64,000 nt of DNA from Euglena gracilis (GCA_039621445.1 CP154957.1:3156504-3220503), one strand, 5' to 3'; positions 46,010-55,987 are shown, counted from the stretch's first letter. Translations and numbers: made by a program. Notes: generated from the letters alone by a model not told the origin.

Positions 46010-46592
46010 GGAGGGGGGGTCCGGAGTGCCTGTGAGTGCCTGCCCAGGCAGGCACTACCCCCCCAGGGGGGGATCGGATTTCGGCCTGTGCCCAAGCACA
46101 TTCCTTTGAAAATAGGCCATTTTTGGCTCCCCGGCGCCTTCGGCGCCAGGGTTGTGCTAGGGCACTTTTGGCCGTGTGCCTTAACCCCCCCCAGGGGGGG
46201 GTCGGATTTGGAGTGCCTTGGAGTGCCTGCCCAGGCAGGCACCCCCCCCTGTGTGCACTGTGGCTGTTTTTTTGGTGCCTTTTATCCCTTCGTCTGGCCT
46301 GGCGCTGTTGTTCGCCTCTGGCCCTTTTTGTCTGTGTACGTGGAGGTGGCCGGAGCCTGGCGGGACTCACTTTGTTTACGATGCCGGCCACCAAGCGCCC
46401 GCCAGGCACATACTCCACTTTAGTTGGGGGGGGGTCTCCTTCACCGTGACGACGCACCGGTTACTCCAGTCCATGACCCCAGCAGGTGTGGTTCCCAACT
46501 CAGTGGAGAGGTCCACTCAATTGGGAACAAACTCATGGGTAGGTCTGTTCCAGGGGTGGGGTGCCCCCGGGGTGGGGTCGGCACCCGACTAA
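46010..46592. mobile_element. family E element interrupted by other sequence
   Basis: The first half is nearly identical to 3.98-4.24 kb, including ACATTCCTTTGAAAATAGGC and the hairpin at 46134. After the second palindrome about 300 bp of other DNA, including the 46.4-kb KH-like exon, separates it from the expected end GGCACCCGACTAAAA. Confidence 0.6.
46371..46417 (-). CDS. candidate upstream KH-fragment exon of the multi-KH/RS gene
   Basis: A 47-nt island between an AAAG acceptor-like end and a strong GTGAGT donor-like start reads EYVPGGRLVAGIVNK. The pattern recalls the beta-strand part of the KH segment at 34.9 kb (SGAIVEYVGNFVHICGT). If it is real, the gene extends further 5' than the other exons show and has at least one more KH domain, most of which I cannot find. 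It lies inside a dispersed repeat (46.0-46.6 kb), so a chance match is possible. Confidence 0.4.
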
Positions 46593-46727
46593 AAAACAGT
46601 CTGCATGGGATGCCCTCCAGCCGCAGCACCGGAGAGGAGGACGGCGACGTGCGGAGCAGCAGTGGGAGCGGAAGGAGACCATCGCAGACCGGCAGCGGCG
46701 CAAGCACACCCCCACCCACGGTCCGCC
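46593..46727 (+). CDS. ambiguous GC-rich island, possible plus-strand exon
   Basis: Following AAACAG, the plus strand reads SAWDALQPQHRRGGRRRAEQ then QWERKETIADRQRRKHTPT, charged and helix-like, ending near GTCCGC. The minus strand is also open (GGGVLAPLPVCDGLLPLPLL). A plus-strand exon would mark a divergent neighbour of the KH/RS gene. The strand remains undecided. Confidence 0.3.
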
Positions 46728-48284
46728 GGAGCTGGTATCTCCGGCCCTCCCAAATTTTGCGGAGGCGGGCGTGCAACCCGTGCGGGACCGTCCCCCCGCC
46801 CTTTATCCCTTCTCCGCTCCCACCCCGCACGCACCACCCCCACAGTGCGACCCATTCCCACCCATCCCAGGCTTGTATGGAAATCTCGGAGGAGGGGGGG
46901 GGGATGGGGGTACCCCACTTCCAAAACTAGGGGGGGGGAACCCCCCTCCTGCCCAAGGTTGACGGCTTGGTTTTTTGAAACAAAAAAAACAATTTTTTTT
47001 AAAAAAAAGTATGTTTTTTTAAAAAAAGCAAAAAAAAACGTCATGGAGGGTTTGGGAGAAAATTTTTTGCAATATTTTTTGGGGGAAAAAGTTCATCTTT
47101 TATTTCTGCAGCATTCATTTTTTTGTTTTTTGGGGGGGTTGAAAGCATGATTGATGATTTGATGATTTTTTGCACCAGAAAACACAGATTTGGAAATATT
47201 TTAACACAAATTTTTATTGCAAAATTTGGACTGGTGATGCCCAATTTGGTGTAAGGTTGCCCGATTAATCGATCTTAAGGCTGTGTTTATAGCAACATGG
47301 CTTTGGTCAAAGTCTGTGTTTCTAAACACAGACTTTGACCAAGAAAACTGTGTTCACATTAACGTGACCCCCCCCCTATGGGGGTGGTGCGGGTCACGGG
47401 GGGGGTCACGGGGGGGGGGGGTCACGGGGGAAGTATGCCACTTTGGAGGTGGTCGGGAGGCAGCATCCATGTTGTTGCATCCCATCACGAGAAGGGCGGC
47501 ACGCATCCTAATATCGGTGATTTTTGGGTCCAAAAAGCAATCATTTTTGGCCATTTTTGGGCCATTTTTGAACAAAAAAAAACGCCTCTTGGTTTGAAAG
47601 TGGTCATTTTTGGGTGATTTTTATGTCCAAAATTGGTCATTTTTTCATTTTTTTGAAAAGGAATTTTGTTAGGATTTTCTTGACCGTTACATTTTTTTGG
47701 GATGCATTTTGGGCCATTTTTGAAAAAATGGACCAAAATGGCTATTTTTGAAGGGGGAAAAAATTGCCAAAAAATTCTGTTTTGGTTGCAGAAATGCACC
47801 AATTTTTGGCACTTTTGGGGGGGGACAAGATTTTTGGCCATTTTTGGGTGTGGAGGTGCGTTGAACGTTGGGTGCCAAAAAGAGGTTTGGTTGTCCAAAT
47901 GGAAGGTGGGGTGAGGACAATTATTTTCTGTTTTTGGGGGGGGTTTCTTCCACAAAAATTTCATGTTTCCCCTCCCCCCTTTTTGCCATGAAATTCTTTC
48001 CTACTTGCACAATCTCCCCTTTTGCCAATGTTTTGGGTCAAATTCATATGGCAAAGAAGCGCCATTGTTTGGGTCGAAAAAATTTTCACCTCAAATCTTG
48101 GCATTTCTTTCCATTTTTAGACCATGTCAAGGCAAATTTTCGATGGTTTGAACCAGAAAATTGATGAAAAGCGACCAAAAAACGTCACCTGCATCAAAAA
48201 GCAGGCTGAAATGATGAATGAAAAGAAAGGCTGAAGTGATGAAGGTTGATGCATTGTATGAAAATTGAAGGCTCGATTCTCGGG

Positions 48285-48600
48285 TCACGGGCGGGTCACG
48301 GGGGGGTCACGGGGGGGGGGGCACGGGGGTAGCACCCCCTATTTGTCCCCCCCCCCTAATTGGCCAGAGCCCAGGTGGCCAATTAGGGGGGGGGGTTACT
48401 CATTTCAAGGGAAAATGCCTTTATTCGGGTGTTTTCGGGGGTTCACGACTATGAAGGACGGGGCCCAGGTGGCCAATTGGGGGGGGGGGTTAGGGGTAAC
48501 CCCCCCCCCCCTAATTGTCCCCCCCCTAATTGGCCAGAAGGGGGGTCCGGGCCGCCCGGAGGGCGGCCAAATAGGGGGGGGGTCACGTTATTTGGACCCT
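48285..48600. repeat. GGGTCACGGG / CCAATTAGGGG inverted repeats
   Basis: Clusters of GGGTCACGGGGGGG and GGCCAATTAGGGGGGG with inverted partners. The same end motifs occur at 47.36-47.43, 52.21-52.24, 57.67-57.71 and 57.95-58.00 kb, so they are termini of one or more poly-G element families. Confidence 0.65.
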
Positions 48601-48627
48601 GAAACATCCCAATGATGCAGAAATAAA

Positions 48628-49066
48628 GGACTTTGGGGGGGGGTCAATTTTTGGGCTTTGGCGCCTTCGGCGCCAAGGCCACTTTAAGGGGGGGGGGACA
48701 AATTTGCCAAAACGGCCATTGTGAGGGAGGGGACACTTTGGGGGGGGTCAATTTTTGGGCTTTGGCGCCTTCGGCGCCAAGGCCACTTTAAGGGGGGGGG
48801 ACAAATTTGCCAAAACGGCCATTGTGAGGGAGGGGACACTTTGGGGGGGTCAATTTTTGGGCTTAGGCTCCAAGAGAAAATGACCACTTTGAGGGGGGGG
48901 GACAAATTTGCCAAAACGGCAGGGAGGGGACACTTTGGGGGGGTAAATTTTTGGGCTTAGGCTCATTCGGCGCCAAGAGGAAATGACCACTTTGAGGGGG
49001 GGGGACAAATTTGCCAAAAATTTTGACCAGGGGGGCACTTTGAGGGGGGGGGGGTGAGGGTGTTTT
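48628..49066. repeat. tandem array of about 118-bp units with hairpins
   Basis: Four units with GACACTTTGGGGGGGTCAAT, GGCGCCTTCGGCGCCAAGG (two units) and GACAAATTTGCCAAAACGGC. The unit resembles the interior of the TA MITE at 42.6 kb. It lies inside the 2.26-kb TTAA element. Confidence 0.8.
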
Positions 49067-49547
49067 TTTTTCTGTCCCAAGTGGCCTAGAGGGTGGCTCC
49101 CCAAAAATATCACCATACAAGGTTAGGTTAGGTAACATCTTTGCTCATCAACTTTTGGGAGCCTACCAAAGAACTCTTGGGTCATGGGTGCAGCGCCCAG
49201 AGCATTCTCATCAACGTTGCAAAGTGAAGCACGCAAAATGGGGTATGCAAAAGGAAGGAGACGATGTAATCTTGTGTCATCTTTCACATATGTTCCCATG
49301 TTTAACGGTAATGTTACCACTATTTCGAAAGGATTCTATTTCGGAAGACCACAGACGGTGGCCAAAAGCTTCCCGGCGGCCACATATTCTTATTCTGAGG
49401 TTTCCGGCCGTCCAAGAGCTGTGCAGCGGATCCTAATTCAGCTTCGCTCTCTCCCAAAAATCTGTCGTCAGTCTGCCGTCCGTCGTCGAGGTTGAGAAAC
49501 ACAGACTTTGACCAAAGCCATGTTGCTTTATAAACACAGCCTTAAAT

Positions 49548-49672
49548 AACTGCGTCTCAAACGCAGACTCTGACCTGAGTCTTCGTTTCGAAACGCAGAC
49601 TCAGGCCTTCGGCGTGAGTCTGCGTTTCGAAACGCAGACTCAGGTCAGAGTCTGCGTTTAAGACGCAGTTCT
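49548..49672. repeat. long hairpin of CGCAGACT blocks
   Basis: Arms start AACTGCGTCTCAAACGCAGA, pair over nearly 60 bp and close on GGCCTTCGGCG. It lies directly right of the TTAA element, with which it shares the length and GC-block style but not the sequence. Confidence 0.8.
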
Positions 49673-50261
49673 TGATATAGAGGCTGTCGATCGATAATTG
49701 CCGATTAATTGGGAGGGGGCCGATCGATTAATCGATTACCATTACCCCCCCCCCCCCTAAACGACCCCCCCCCTAAATGACCCTCTGGGGTCCCGGCCCA
49801 GACAATGGAAAATTTTTCAAGAAAAAAAGTCTTCAAAAGCGACCGATTTTTTTTTGAGATTTTCAGAATCGTGTGTCTTCCTTCTAGTGGAAATGATACC
49901 AGAGAACACAAATTTCACAAAAAAAATTCCGAAAAAAAGGGGTGGGGGGTGTCCGAGACCCTTTTTTTCCGACCCCGCCTAAGTGACCCCCCCCCTAAAT
50001 GACCCTCCGGGGTCTGGGCCGGGACAAGAGGGGGGTCATTTAGGGGGTAATGGCAATGCTCTCCTGTGTGGAAAAAAGGTTTTCACACCAGAGTTTGCTC
50101 CACAGTGATTTGCGAGCGAACCTGGATGATGAATCAGTCAAAGCCCTGATGTCAATTTGCCCCGTTTGTTGACCACCCTTTCTGCCCCCATAAAGGAGGA
50201 GGTGGACGAGTGACGGTTGAAAGAAACAGTGTTTCGCAAATGGTCCATCTTTTGTGTTTAA

Positions 50262-51081
50262 GCCGGCGTTTGAGACGCCGGGCTCAGGACAGAACCGGCG
50301 TCCCCCCCCACGGGCTTCCGGACGCCGGTTCTGTCCTAAAGCCCGGCGTTAGGAACGCCGGCTTTGTCCAAAGCCCGGCGTCCGATTTTCATTCCTAAAA
50401 ATGTCACCAAAAGTGTCCAAAAGTGGCCCTAAGGTGATGGTATGAGTGTTTCAACCATCAAGGACAATGAATTTTGCCATCTGGGGACCACTAGGGTGGA
50501 TATCCAAATTTGGTGAAAATTGGCCCAGATTTGGAAATAGAGTACCGTGCAGCGTGGAAAGATCTGATGAGCACCGCTGGTCGTCTGTTGAAAAGAGCTT
50601 TCGATCGAGGGGTAACTTGGTACCCTAACGTTGCACGCAGCCCGAGATACGCTCGCGATCGTCGGATCGGCCAGAATCTGAGTCGAAATTTGTCGCAATT
50701 TTCAGTGATTTTTGGTTTAAGATGCTTAATAAACCCTACAGAAACGTTTTTTCTCTTCGAATCAACGACCTGAGGGCCTTGGGAGGGCACCAGAGTTGTG
50801 AAATTAGGATTCCCCAATTCAGAAAATAAGAGCTCCAGGCGACGTGGCTGAATTTGGTGGTGATCGCCAGTCGTCTGATGAAAAGAGCTTTCGATCGAGG
50901 GGTGATTTTATACCTGGACAATCGACACAGCCAGAAATACCCTCGCGATCGCCGGAATTTGGTGAAGTGCAAAGTGGCGTGACATTGCAGATCAGTGGTC
51001 GGAGATTGGTCCTGGGAGTGTCCTTTGGCCGAAGGTTGGGGACGCCGGTTCTGTCCTGAGCCCGGCGTCTAAAACGCCAGC
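50262..51081. mobile_element. 820-bp TTAA-flanked element with palindromic ends
   Basis: TTAA at 50258-50261 and 51082-51085. The terminal repeat starts GCCGGCGTTTGAGACGCCGG and pairs over about 42 bp with two mismatches at the other end. Each end is itself palindromic (GGCGT..ACGCC). No credible ORF. The interior carries two degenerate copies of a dispersed unit with AAGAGCTTTCGATCGAGGGG. Confidence 0.7.
50425..51000. repeat. dispersed degenerate unit, two copies
   Basis: Both copies contain TGAAAAGAGCTTTCGATCGA followed by GGGGTRA. A related version is found three times at 53.1-53.5 kb (GAGAAGAGCTTTCAATTGAT). Confidence 0.6.
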
Positions 51082-51100
51082 TTAAACAAGAGGTGTCGGA

Positions 51101-51392
51101 CAGGCTTCTTTTTAAGACCCCGGGGGGGGGGGAGGGGGGGGGTCCCCCCCCACCCACCCAGGGTGGCGCGGGACCCCCCCGGGGGGGGGGGGGGGGGGGG
51201 GGGCGGGGACCCCCCCAAAATCGGGCCCGTTAAAGGCAATTTCCAAAAATTTTCGGCGCTTCGCGCCGAAAAGGTATACCCAGCGCCTCCGGCGCGGGAC
51301 CCCCCCCCCCAGGGGGGGGAGTCCGGCCCGGACCCACCCACCCACCCCCCCTCCCCCCGGGGGGGGGGTCTGCTGACTTAAAAAGAAGCCTG
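51101..51392. mobile_element. hAT-like MITE (family F) with 8-bp duplication
   Basis: Ends are CAGGCTTCTTTTTAAG and CTTAAAAAGAAGCCTG. The duplication is GTGTCGGA at 51093-51100 and 51393-51400. A central hairpin TTTTCGGCGCTTCGCGCCGA lies at 51254-51276. It is inserted into the left arm of a small palindrome (AGGTGTCGGACGCCGG..CCGGCGTCCGACACCT) next to the TTAA element. Confidence 0.85.
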
Positions 51393-51479
51393 GTGTCGGA
51401 CGCCGGGCTTTGGACAGAACCGGCGTCCGACACCTCTTTTTTGTAGCAGTTGCATGCCATTGCAGGGGGGGGGAAATGC

Positions 51480-51910
51480 GCTCGCCCGGCCTCGGAAAAA
51501 ATGCGCAAAAATGCGCAAAAAAATGTGCAAAAAAATGCGCATTTTTGGAAAAAATGCGCAAAAATGTGAAAAATCCGAGAAAAAATGCGCAAAAATCACG
51601 AAAATGCAAAAATTCCCCAAAAACATGCAAAAATGGCACCAAATTTGAAGAAATTATGTAGAATAGTGAGGAAAATGTACGTTTCAAAAAAAGTCAAAAA
51701 TTTCAAATTTTTGCAAAAAAATGCAAAACTGGTCAAAAAATGCGAAAATTTTGGAAAACCACGAAAAAATGTGCCAAAAAGCAAAAAAATGTGCTGAAAA
51801 AAAACGAAAAAAATGCGCAAAAAAATGCGAAAAAAATGCGCAAAAATGCGCATTTTTGGAAAATTTGAAAAAATGCGCAAAAAATGCGCAAAAACTCGAA
51901 AAAATGCGAA
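51480..51910. repeat. AAAATGCGCAAAA low-complexity repeat
   Basis: Irregular repeats of AAAAATGCGCAAAAATG. A similar style is found at 10.5 and 43.0-43.7 kb, where ATATGCG blocks appear in introns. No gene. Confidence 0.75.
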
Positions 51911-52291
51911 ACGCATCCCCCCCCTGCCATTGTCATCATTTTGAAGTCAAGCATGCGGACTTTTCCATGTGCAATGGGTAATTTTTAACGGAGGCAATTA
52001 TTTTCGATTGATTGACCCCCCTGCCGTTTGAATGATTGATCAGGGGGTGTCGATCGATTAATCGATTAATCGATTAATCGAAGCAACCTTATTTGGTGTC
52101 AAAATGCTACTAACTTTAGGTTGGGGGATTCCAAATTTGGAGCCAAAAAGGATTTTCCCCCAAAAATTCGTTTTCGGTGATTCCTAATTTGGGCACCAAA
52201 AATGTGGTGTTCCCCCGTGACCCCCCCCCCGTGACCCGAACCACACACGAAAAAATTTCCTCAAAAAATGGCCTCAAAGGAACCGTGTATT

Positions 52292-53637
52292 GGGGCTCTG
52301 GCTTCACGCCCGAACCGGCGTTCTGGACACCGGTTCGGCGCAGAAATTTTTGCGCCGAACCGGCGTCCAGAACGCCAGTTCAGGCGGGAAGATGGCGTCC
52401 AGTGGACCGAAAATAAAAAGTGTCAAAAAGTGTTCAAAATGGTTAGTACCCTCACCCCCCCCTAATTGCCCCCCCCCCCTAATTGGCTAAATGGGGGGTC
52501 CTTAAGGGAGGTCCATTAGCCAATTAGGGGGGGGGGGTTAGTCAGCCCAATTGGCCAATGGACCTTCCCTTGGCCAACTTTGGCCAATTTCGGCAAGGGC
52601 TCAGGAAACCTCCAAAAACGTCCGTTTTGAAAATGTTAAAAATTGCCGGATAAGAAAAAGTCATGACCAATCCAAAAATGCACAAAAAATCGACCAATTT
52701 TGCACACGTCAAAAATTATGGGGTCGGGGTCCTCGAGCCCCCCCCCCCTAATTGTCCCCCCCCCCAATTGGCTAATTGGGGGTCTGAAAGAGCCTGGCCA
52801 TCAGCCAAATAGGGGGGGGGGGGTGAGGGTAGACATGTGGAAATCACACCTGAGCAGTTTTTGGGGGGTATTTGGCCAGATAACGTGACCCCCCCTATAT
52901 GGCACCCCCCTGGGAGCGTTTTGACCCCCCTGGCGACTATCAGGGGGGGTGACAATTAGGGGGGGGGGGTTACTCAATTCACCCACATTTCCATGGGTCC
53001 ATGGGTAACCCCCCCCCCAATAGTCGCCCCCCCAAGGGGGGGGCGACTATTAGGGGGGGGGGGTGACAAATAGGGGGGGGGGTCACATTATTTGGGTATT
53101 TTGTGCAACAATTTCCAATTGGCCAAATTTGGGGAATTTTTGAAATAGAATACCATGTAGCACGGCTGGAATCTAAGGCCATCTGCTGAAAGCCCCTGAG
53201 AAGAGATTTCGATCGATGGGCAACATGGCTGGTGAAACATGGGAATTTCGACTTTGCAAACAGGGTCGGAAAATGCGATCGCCGATTTTCAGAGTGCTCT
53301 GCAGTGTAGCTGAGTTCTGAGGGTACCAAATGAAAGGCCTTGGCGAGAGCTTTCAATTGATATGCTGTATGGCACCTGAGGTGTGGGATTTCACAAATTA
53401 ATTTTGGAATGCACGATCGATGGCTGAATACTGTGGCCATCTGCCAAAAGCCCTTGAGAAGAGCTTTCAATTGATGGGTAACATGGCACAAGACCTGTGA
53501 AAACTTCAATCGGCCGATCGACATGGCCATGCGCCAAAGGAGCCCAAAAATGCTCCAAAATGTTCGAAAAATGGGTATTCAGGGCGAAATTGGCCTGGAC
53601 TCCTTGAACGCCGGTTCGGGCGTGAAGCCAGAGCCCC
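52292..53637. mobile_element. 1.35-kb TIR element
   Basis: GGGGCTCTGGCTTCACGCCC at the left and its perfect inverted copy at the right, extending into GAACCGGCGTTC (over 30 bp). No clear target duplication. It contains a nested TA MITE and three degenerate copies of a unit with AAGAGCTTTCAATTGATGGG (53.1-53.5 kb). No gene seen. Confidence 0.65.
52449..52829. mobile_element. TA-flanked MITE (CCCTCACCCC ends)
   Basis: CCCTCACCCCCCCCTAATTG to a GGGGTGAGGG end, between TA (52447-52448) and TA (52830-52831). The interior has inverted CCTAATTGGCTAA blocks. It is nested inside the 52.3-53.6 kb element. Confidence 0.7.
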
Positions 53638-54336
53638 TAATCCACGGTTTCAACAACTGTGTCCAGAACGCCGGTTCGGGCGTGAAGCCGTGTTCCAGAA
53701 CGCTGGTTCGGGCTGCCGCCCGAACCGGCGTTCTGGAACACAGTTTTCGTATCAGATAATTGTGTTCAGGGTGAACACGAATTACAGGGCGACAATTGCT
53801 GAACCCGGTTTCATGCCCTGATAATCGTGTTCAGGGTGAACACGAATTACCCCCCCCTCCCCCTTTATTTGACCCCCCCTAATTGAGCATTTGGGTCCGG
53901 AGACAATTTTTTTCATGCGCCGAAAAATTTTTTTGCCCTCTTTCTAAAGGAATTTTTGACCCCCCCCTTATTTGACCCCCCCCCACTTATTTGAGCATTT
54001 GGGGGGTCCGTTGGCCCATGGGTGTGCTCAAATAAAGGGGGGGAGGGTGGTTCAGGGCATGAAATCGGGTTCAGCATTTTTTTGAAAATTTTGGGAAAAA
54101 AGCCCAAAAGTGCCCTGAAAGTGCCCGAAACCATTTCGCCATGGGAACAGTGATTGTTGCACATTGAGCCAACCCTCAAAACATGATGGCAACAGATACG
54201 AGGTACCACCCCCCCCCCCTTATTGTCCCAACCACCTTCCGGCCGGGAGCCCAAACGGACAATAAAGGGGGGGGGGACAATAAAGCAGTGCCGAACATAA
54301 AGCCAGGGGCGTCGAAAAACCAATGTCTGGTGTTGA

Positions 54337-54576
54337 TTAGGGACAGAAGCTACACTTTCCGGAAGAGCTTACGGCCACACATCCACTATGGAACGAAATG
54401 CCGCAGGTCAGACAACTCACCACATTTGGGGCACGAAGGGGCCTATGCGGCTCATCATCACTGTTCTGAGAACCCTCCAAGGGCTCAGGTTCATCACCCG
54501 AGCTCTCTTCATCGGGTGCATCAACACGAGGAACATCCTGCCCTTCCATGGTGTCCAACACAGACAACGCGGCCAT
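54337..54576 (-). pseudogene. transposase C-terminal zinc-knuckle remnant
   Basis: A separate minus frame, offset by one from the DNA-binding ORF, reads acidic linker sequence and ends VSCLTCGISFHSGCVAV then GKCSFCP: C-x2-C, H-x2-C, C-x2-C. Such a PHD-like cysteine/histidine end occurs at the C-terminus of some pogo-type transposases. With the N-terminal ORF it suggests a transposase whose catalytic middle was deleted with a frame change, or removed as an intron. Coordinates are of the open frame only. Confidence 0.5.
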
Positions 54577-54589
54577 TTGTTCAGCCAGA

Positions 54590-55201
54590 TCAGGAGGGGA
54601 CAGAGGGGCAGGAGCTGGTGCAGGGACCGGTGGGGGGGGTGGGGTCAGACTTCACCGCAAAATTCACGATGAGGTCCTGCATCCCCCGCTGAACGAGAGC
54701 CTCGGGCACCGCCTCCCACGCCATCAGGTCGAGTTGGATTTCGGGAGGCAATGTTGTGATAAATTCTTCAAGCAATGCACGAGTGACCAGGCCTTCGGCA
54801 TCACGGATCAAAACAAAAAAGTTGTACAGCTTCTCGCCCAGGGCACGGTACTTGATCAACGGACGCCGGAGTTTTTGGCTGCCTTTCCCTGCGTGCATTG
54901 CATCCTCATACAACTTTCTTTTCTTCTCCAAGCGGCGAATGGTTTTTTCACAAACCTCTGGGAACTGTGCACAAGTCTCCGCCCAAGTGTGTGTGGCCCG
55001 AAATTTCGCAATTTCATTCTTTGTGGAGTATGGAAGAACACGTTTGGCTTTTCGAAGGGGGGCGGTTTCAGGAGGGGCTATTTGCTCTTTTGGAACTCGG
55101 TCAACTGGGGTCGGAACAACCACGGCTCCTTCGCGCCGGCTGTCCGGAAAGACAGCCACAGGCTTGAAAGCCAACATGGTCTGGCGCATTTTAGGAGCCA
55201 T
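54590..55201 (-). CDS. pogo/CENP-B-like transposase N-terminal region
   Basis: A 203-residue frame starts MAPKMRQTMLAFKPVAVF. Residues about 54-95 (RVLPYSTKNEIAKFRATHT, then CEKTIRRLEKKRK) look like a psq-type helix-turn-helix. Residues about 110-150 (RRPLIKYRALGEKLYNFF, then GLVTRALLEEF) look like the CENP-B-type DNA-binding helix-turn-helix of pogo/Tigger transposases. The DDE catalytic domain that should follow is absent, and the frame stops soon after the DNA-binding part. The ATG was chosen because it lies inside the element and begins the recognisable protein. The product would bind element ends but could not transpose them. Confidence 0.65.
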   Translation of the reverse strand: MAPKMRQTMLAFKPVAVFPDSRREGAVVVPTPVDRVPKEQIAPPETAPLRKAKRVLPYSTKNEIAKFRATHTWAETCAQFPEVCEKTIRRLEKKRKLYEDAMHAGKGSQKLRRPLIKYRALGEKLYNFFVLIRDAEGLVTRALLEEFITTLPPEIQLDLMAWEAVPEALVQRGMQDLIVNFAVKSDPTPPTGPCTSSCPSVPS

Positions 55202-55651
55202 GGCTGAAGAAAGAGAAGTGACGGTCAAAAAAAATTTTCTGGCGAAAATCGGCCAGGGACAATAAAGGGGGGGGGACAATAAAGGGGGGGGGTGGTAGCC
55301 ACGAAAGCAGTCGGCGCACAAGCAGTGCAACGACAGACAGCACATTGCTGTGGATCAGCACACAGAACGGGGGTTTACAGTTACGGGGCACTCAACGGGG
55401 TTTACACAAATGACACACCCACGACCCATGTTTGGGCTCATGGCACAAATTCACACCATATCAAGTGGGGGGGTGGCCGACTTTGTCCGGAGCGGAGCGG
55501 AGGACAAAGGCGGCCGCCCCCCCCCACCCGCCTCAGGACAAAGGCGGCCACCCCCACCTTTATTTGAGGCGGTCACCCCCCCTCCAGTCTTGGACAAAGG
55601 TGGCAACCCCCAAATTCGGAGAAACATCCTGTGTCCTTTCCTAACAGCACC

Positions 55652-55987
55652 ATGTTCTCAGCACAGCTTGTGAACCTGGACAAGGCCACCTTGGGTGGAT
55701 CCTTGCCCGACCCTAACTTTTTCTTTGCAAGAATGAAAGAGGCGACCGTAGGCGGACTCCGTATTTTTCAAGACCTTCAATCCAGTGCTCCAACCGGAAG
55801 GATCAGAAAAAAAGCAAAACTAAAAAGTGCAATCACAAAATTTCAGAAAACATGTGAACATAGGAGATTCCAAGCTGCTGACCTGGATGAGTTCATGACA
55901 ACATTCGCAAAGTGGGTGCACTTTTGGACACAGAGAACAAACAGATTGCAAAAAAAGCTCAAAGAAACGAGCAAGCTGGGGCTCTGA
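55652..55987 (+). CDS. unknown 111-residue ORF in mobile-element DNA
   Basis: Starts MFSAQLVNLDKATLGGSL, is rich in Lys/Arg in the middle (RIRKKAKLKSAITKFQK), and has an amphipathic C-terminal part (LDEFMTTFAKWVHFWTQR). Amino-acid composition is normal and unlike repeat-derived frames. It lies about 350 bp beyond the pogo-like element, so it probably belongs to another element. No family is recognised. An ATG seven codons upstream is also possible. Confidence 0.4.
   Translation: MFSAQLVNLDKATLGGSLPDPNFFFARMKEATVGGLRIFQDLQSSAPTGRIRKKAKLKSAITKFQKTCEHRRFQAADLDEFMTTFAKWVHFWTQRTNRLQKKLKETSKLGL

Larger units (their letters stand above)
12213..46417 (-). other. whole multi-KH / RS-tail RNA-binding protein gene
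   Basis: All listed KH and RS exons lie on one strand in an order that makes one protein: RS segment, KH 1a-1b, KH 2a-2b, KH 3a-3b, RS tail. KH domains bind short single-stranded RNA, and RS tails recruit the splicing machinery and localise proteins to nuclear speckles. The likely role is therefore pre-mRNA processing or mRNP assembly in the nucleus. The recognised exons sum to about 2.4 kb. GT donors (about ten) and GC donors (about six) are mixed. I know no exact named homologue. Alternatives are two or three tandem gene copies broken at the 37.2-kb TGA, or a decaying gene. The start codon and promoter are not found. Confidence 0.7.
47279..49541. mobile_element. 2.26-kb TTAA-flanked transposon
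   Basis: TTAA (47275-47278) is followed by GGCTGTGTTTATAGCAACAT; the right end is its inverted copy, followed by TTAA (49542-49545). The terminal inverted repeats are about 46 bp with one 2-nt indel. TTAA duplication is the hallmark of piggyBac-type insertion. The interior is mostly low-complexity, with a tandem array at 48.6-49.1 kb. A possible coding remnant at 49.18-49.50 kb (VPMFNGNVTTISKGFYFGRP, plus) is not assignable. Confidence 0.75.
54206..55295 (-). mobile_element. deleted pogo-like transposon with TA target duplication
   Basis: The left end starts CCACCCCCCCCC-TTATTGTCC after TA (54204-54205). The right end finishes GGACAATAAAGGGG...GGTGG before TA (55296-55297). Ends are inverted repeats with a second internal copy of the TTTATTGTCC motif. 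It encloses the CENP-B-like ORF and the zinc-knuckle remnant. At 1,090 bp it is too short for a complete transposase. Confidence 0.75.

Noticed and set aside
45549-46457. 302-residue minus frame rich in Gly/Arg/Pro
   Set aside because: Made of GCGTCCCCCCC repeats and a family E element; only the 47-nt KH-like stretch is retained as a candidate.
47485-47964. 160-residue Lys/Pro/Phe frame in the TTAA element
   Set aside because: Low-complexity GGCCATTTTTGG-type DNA; the composition matches neighbouring non-coding repeats.
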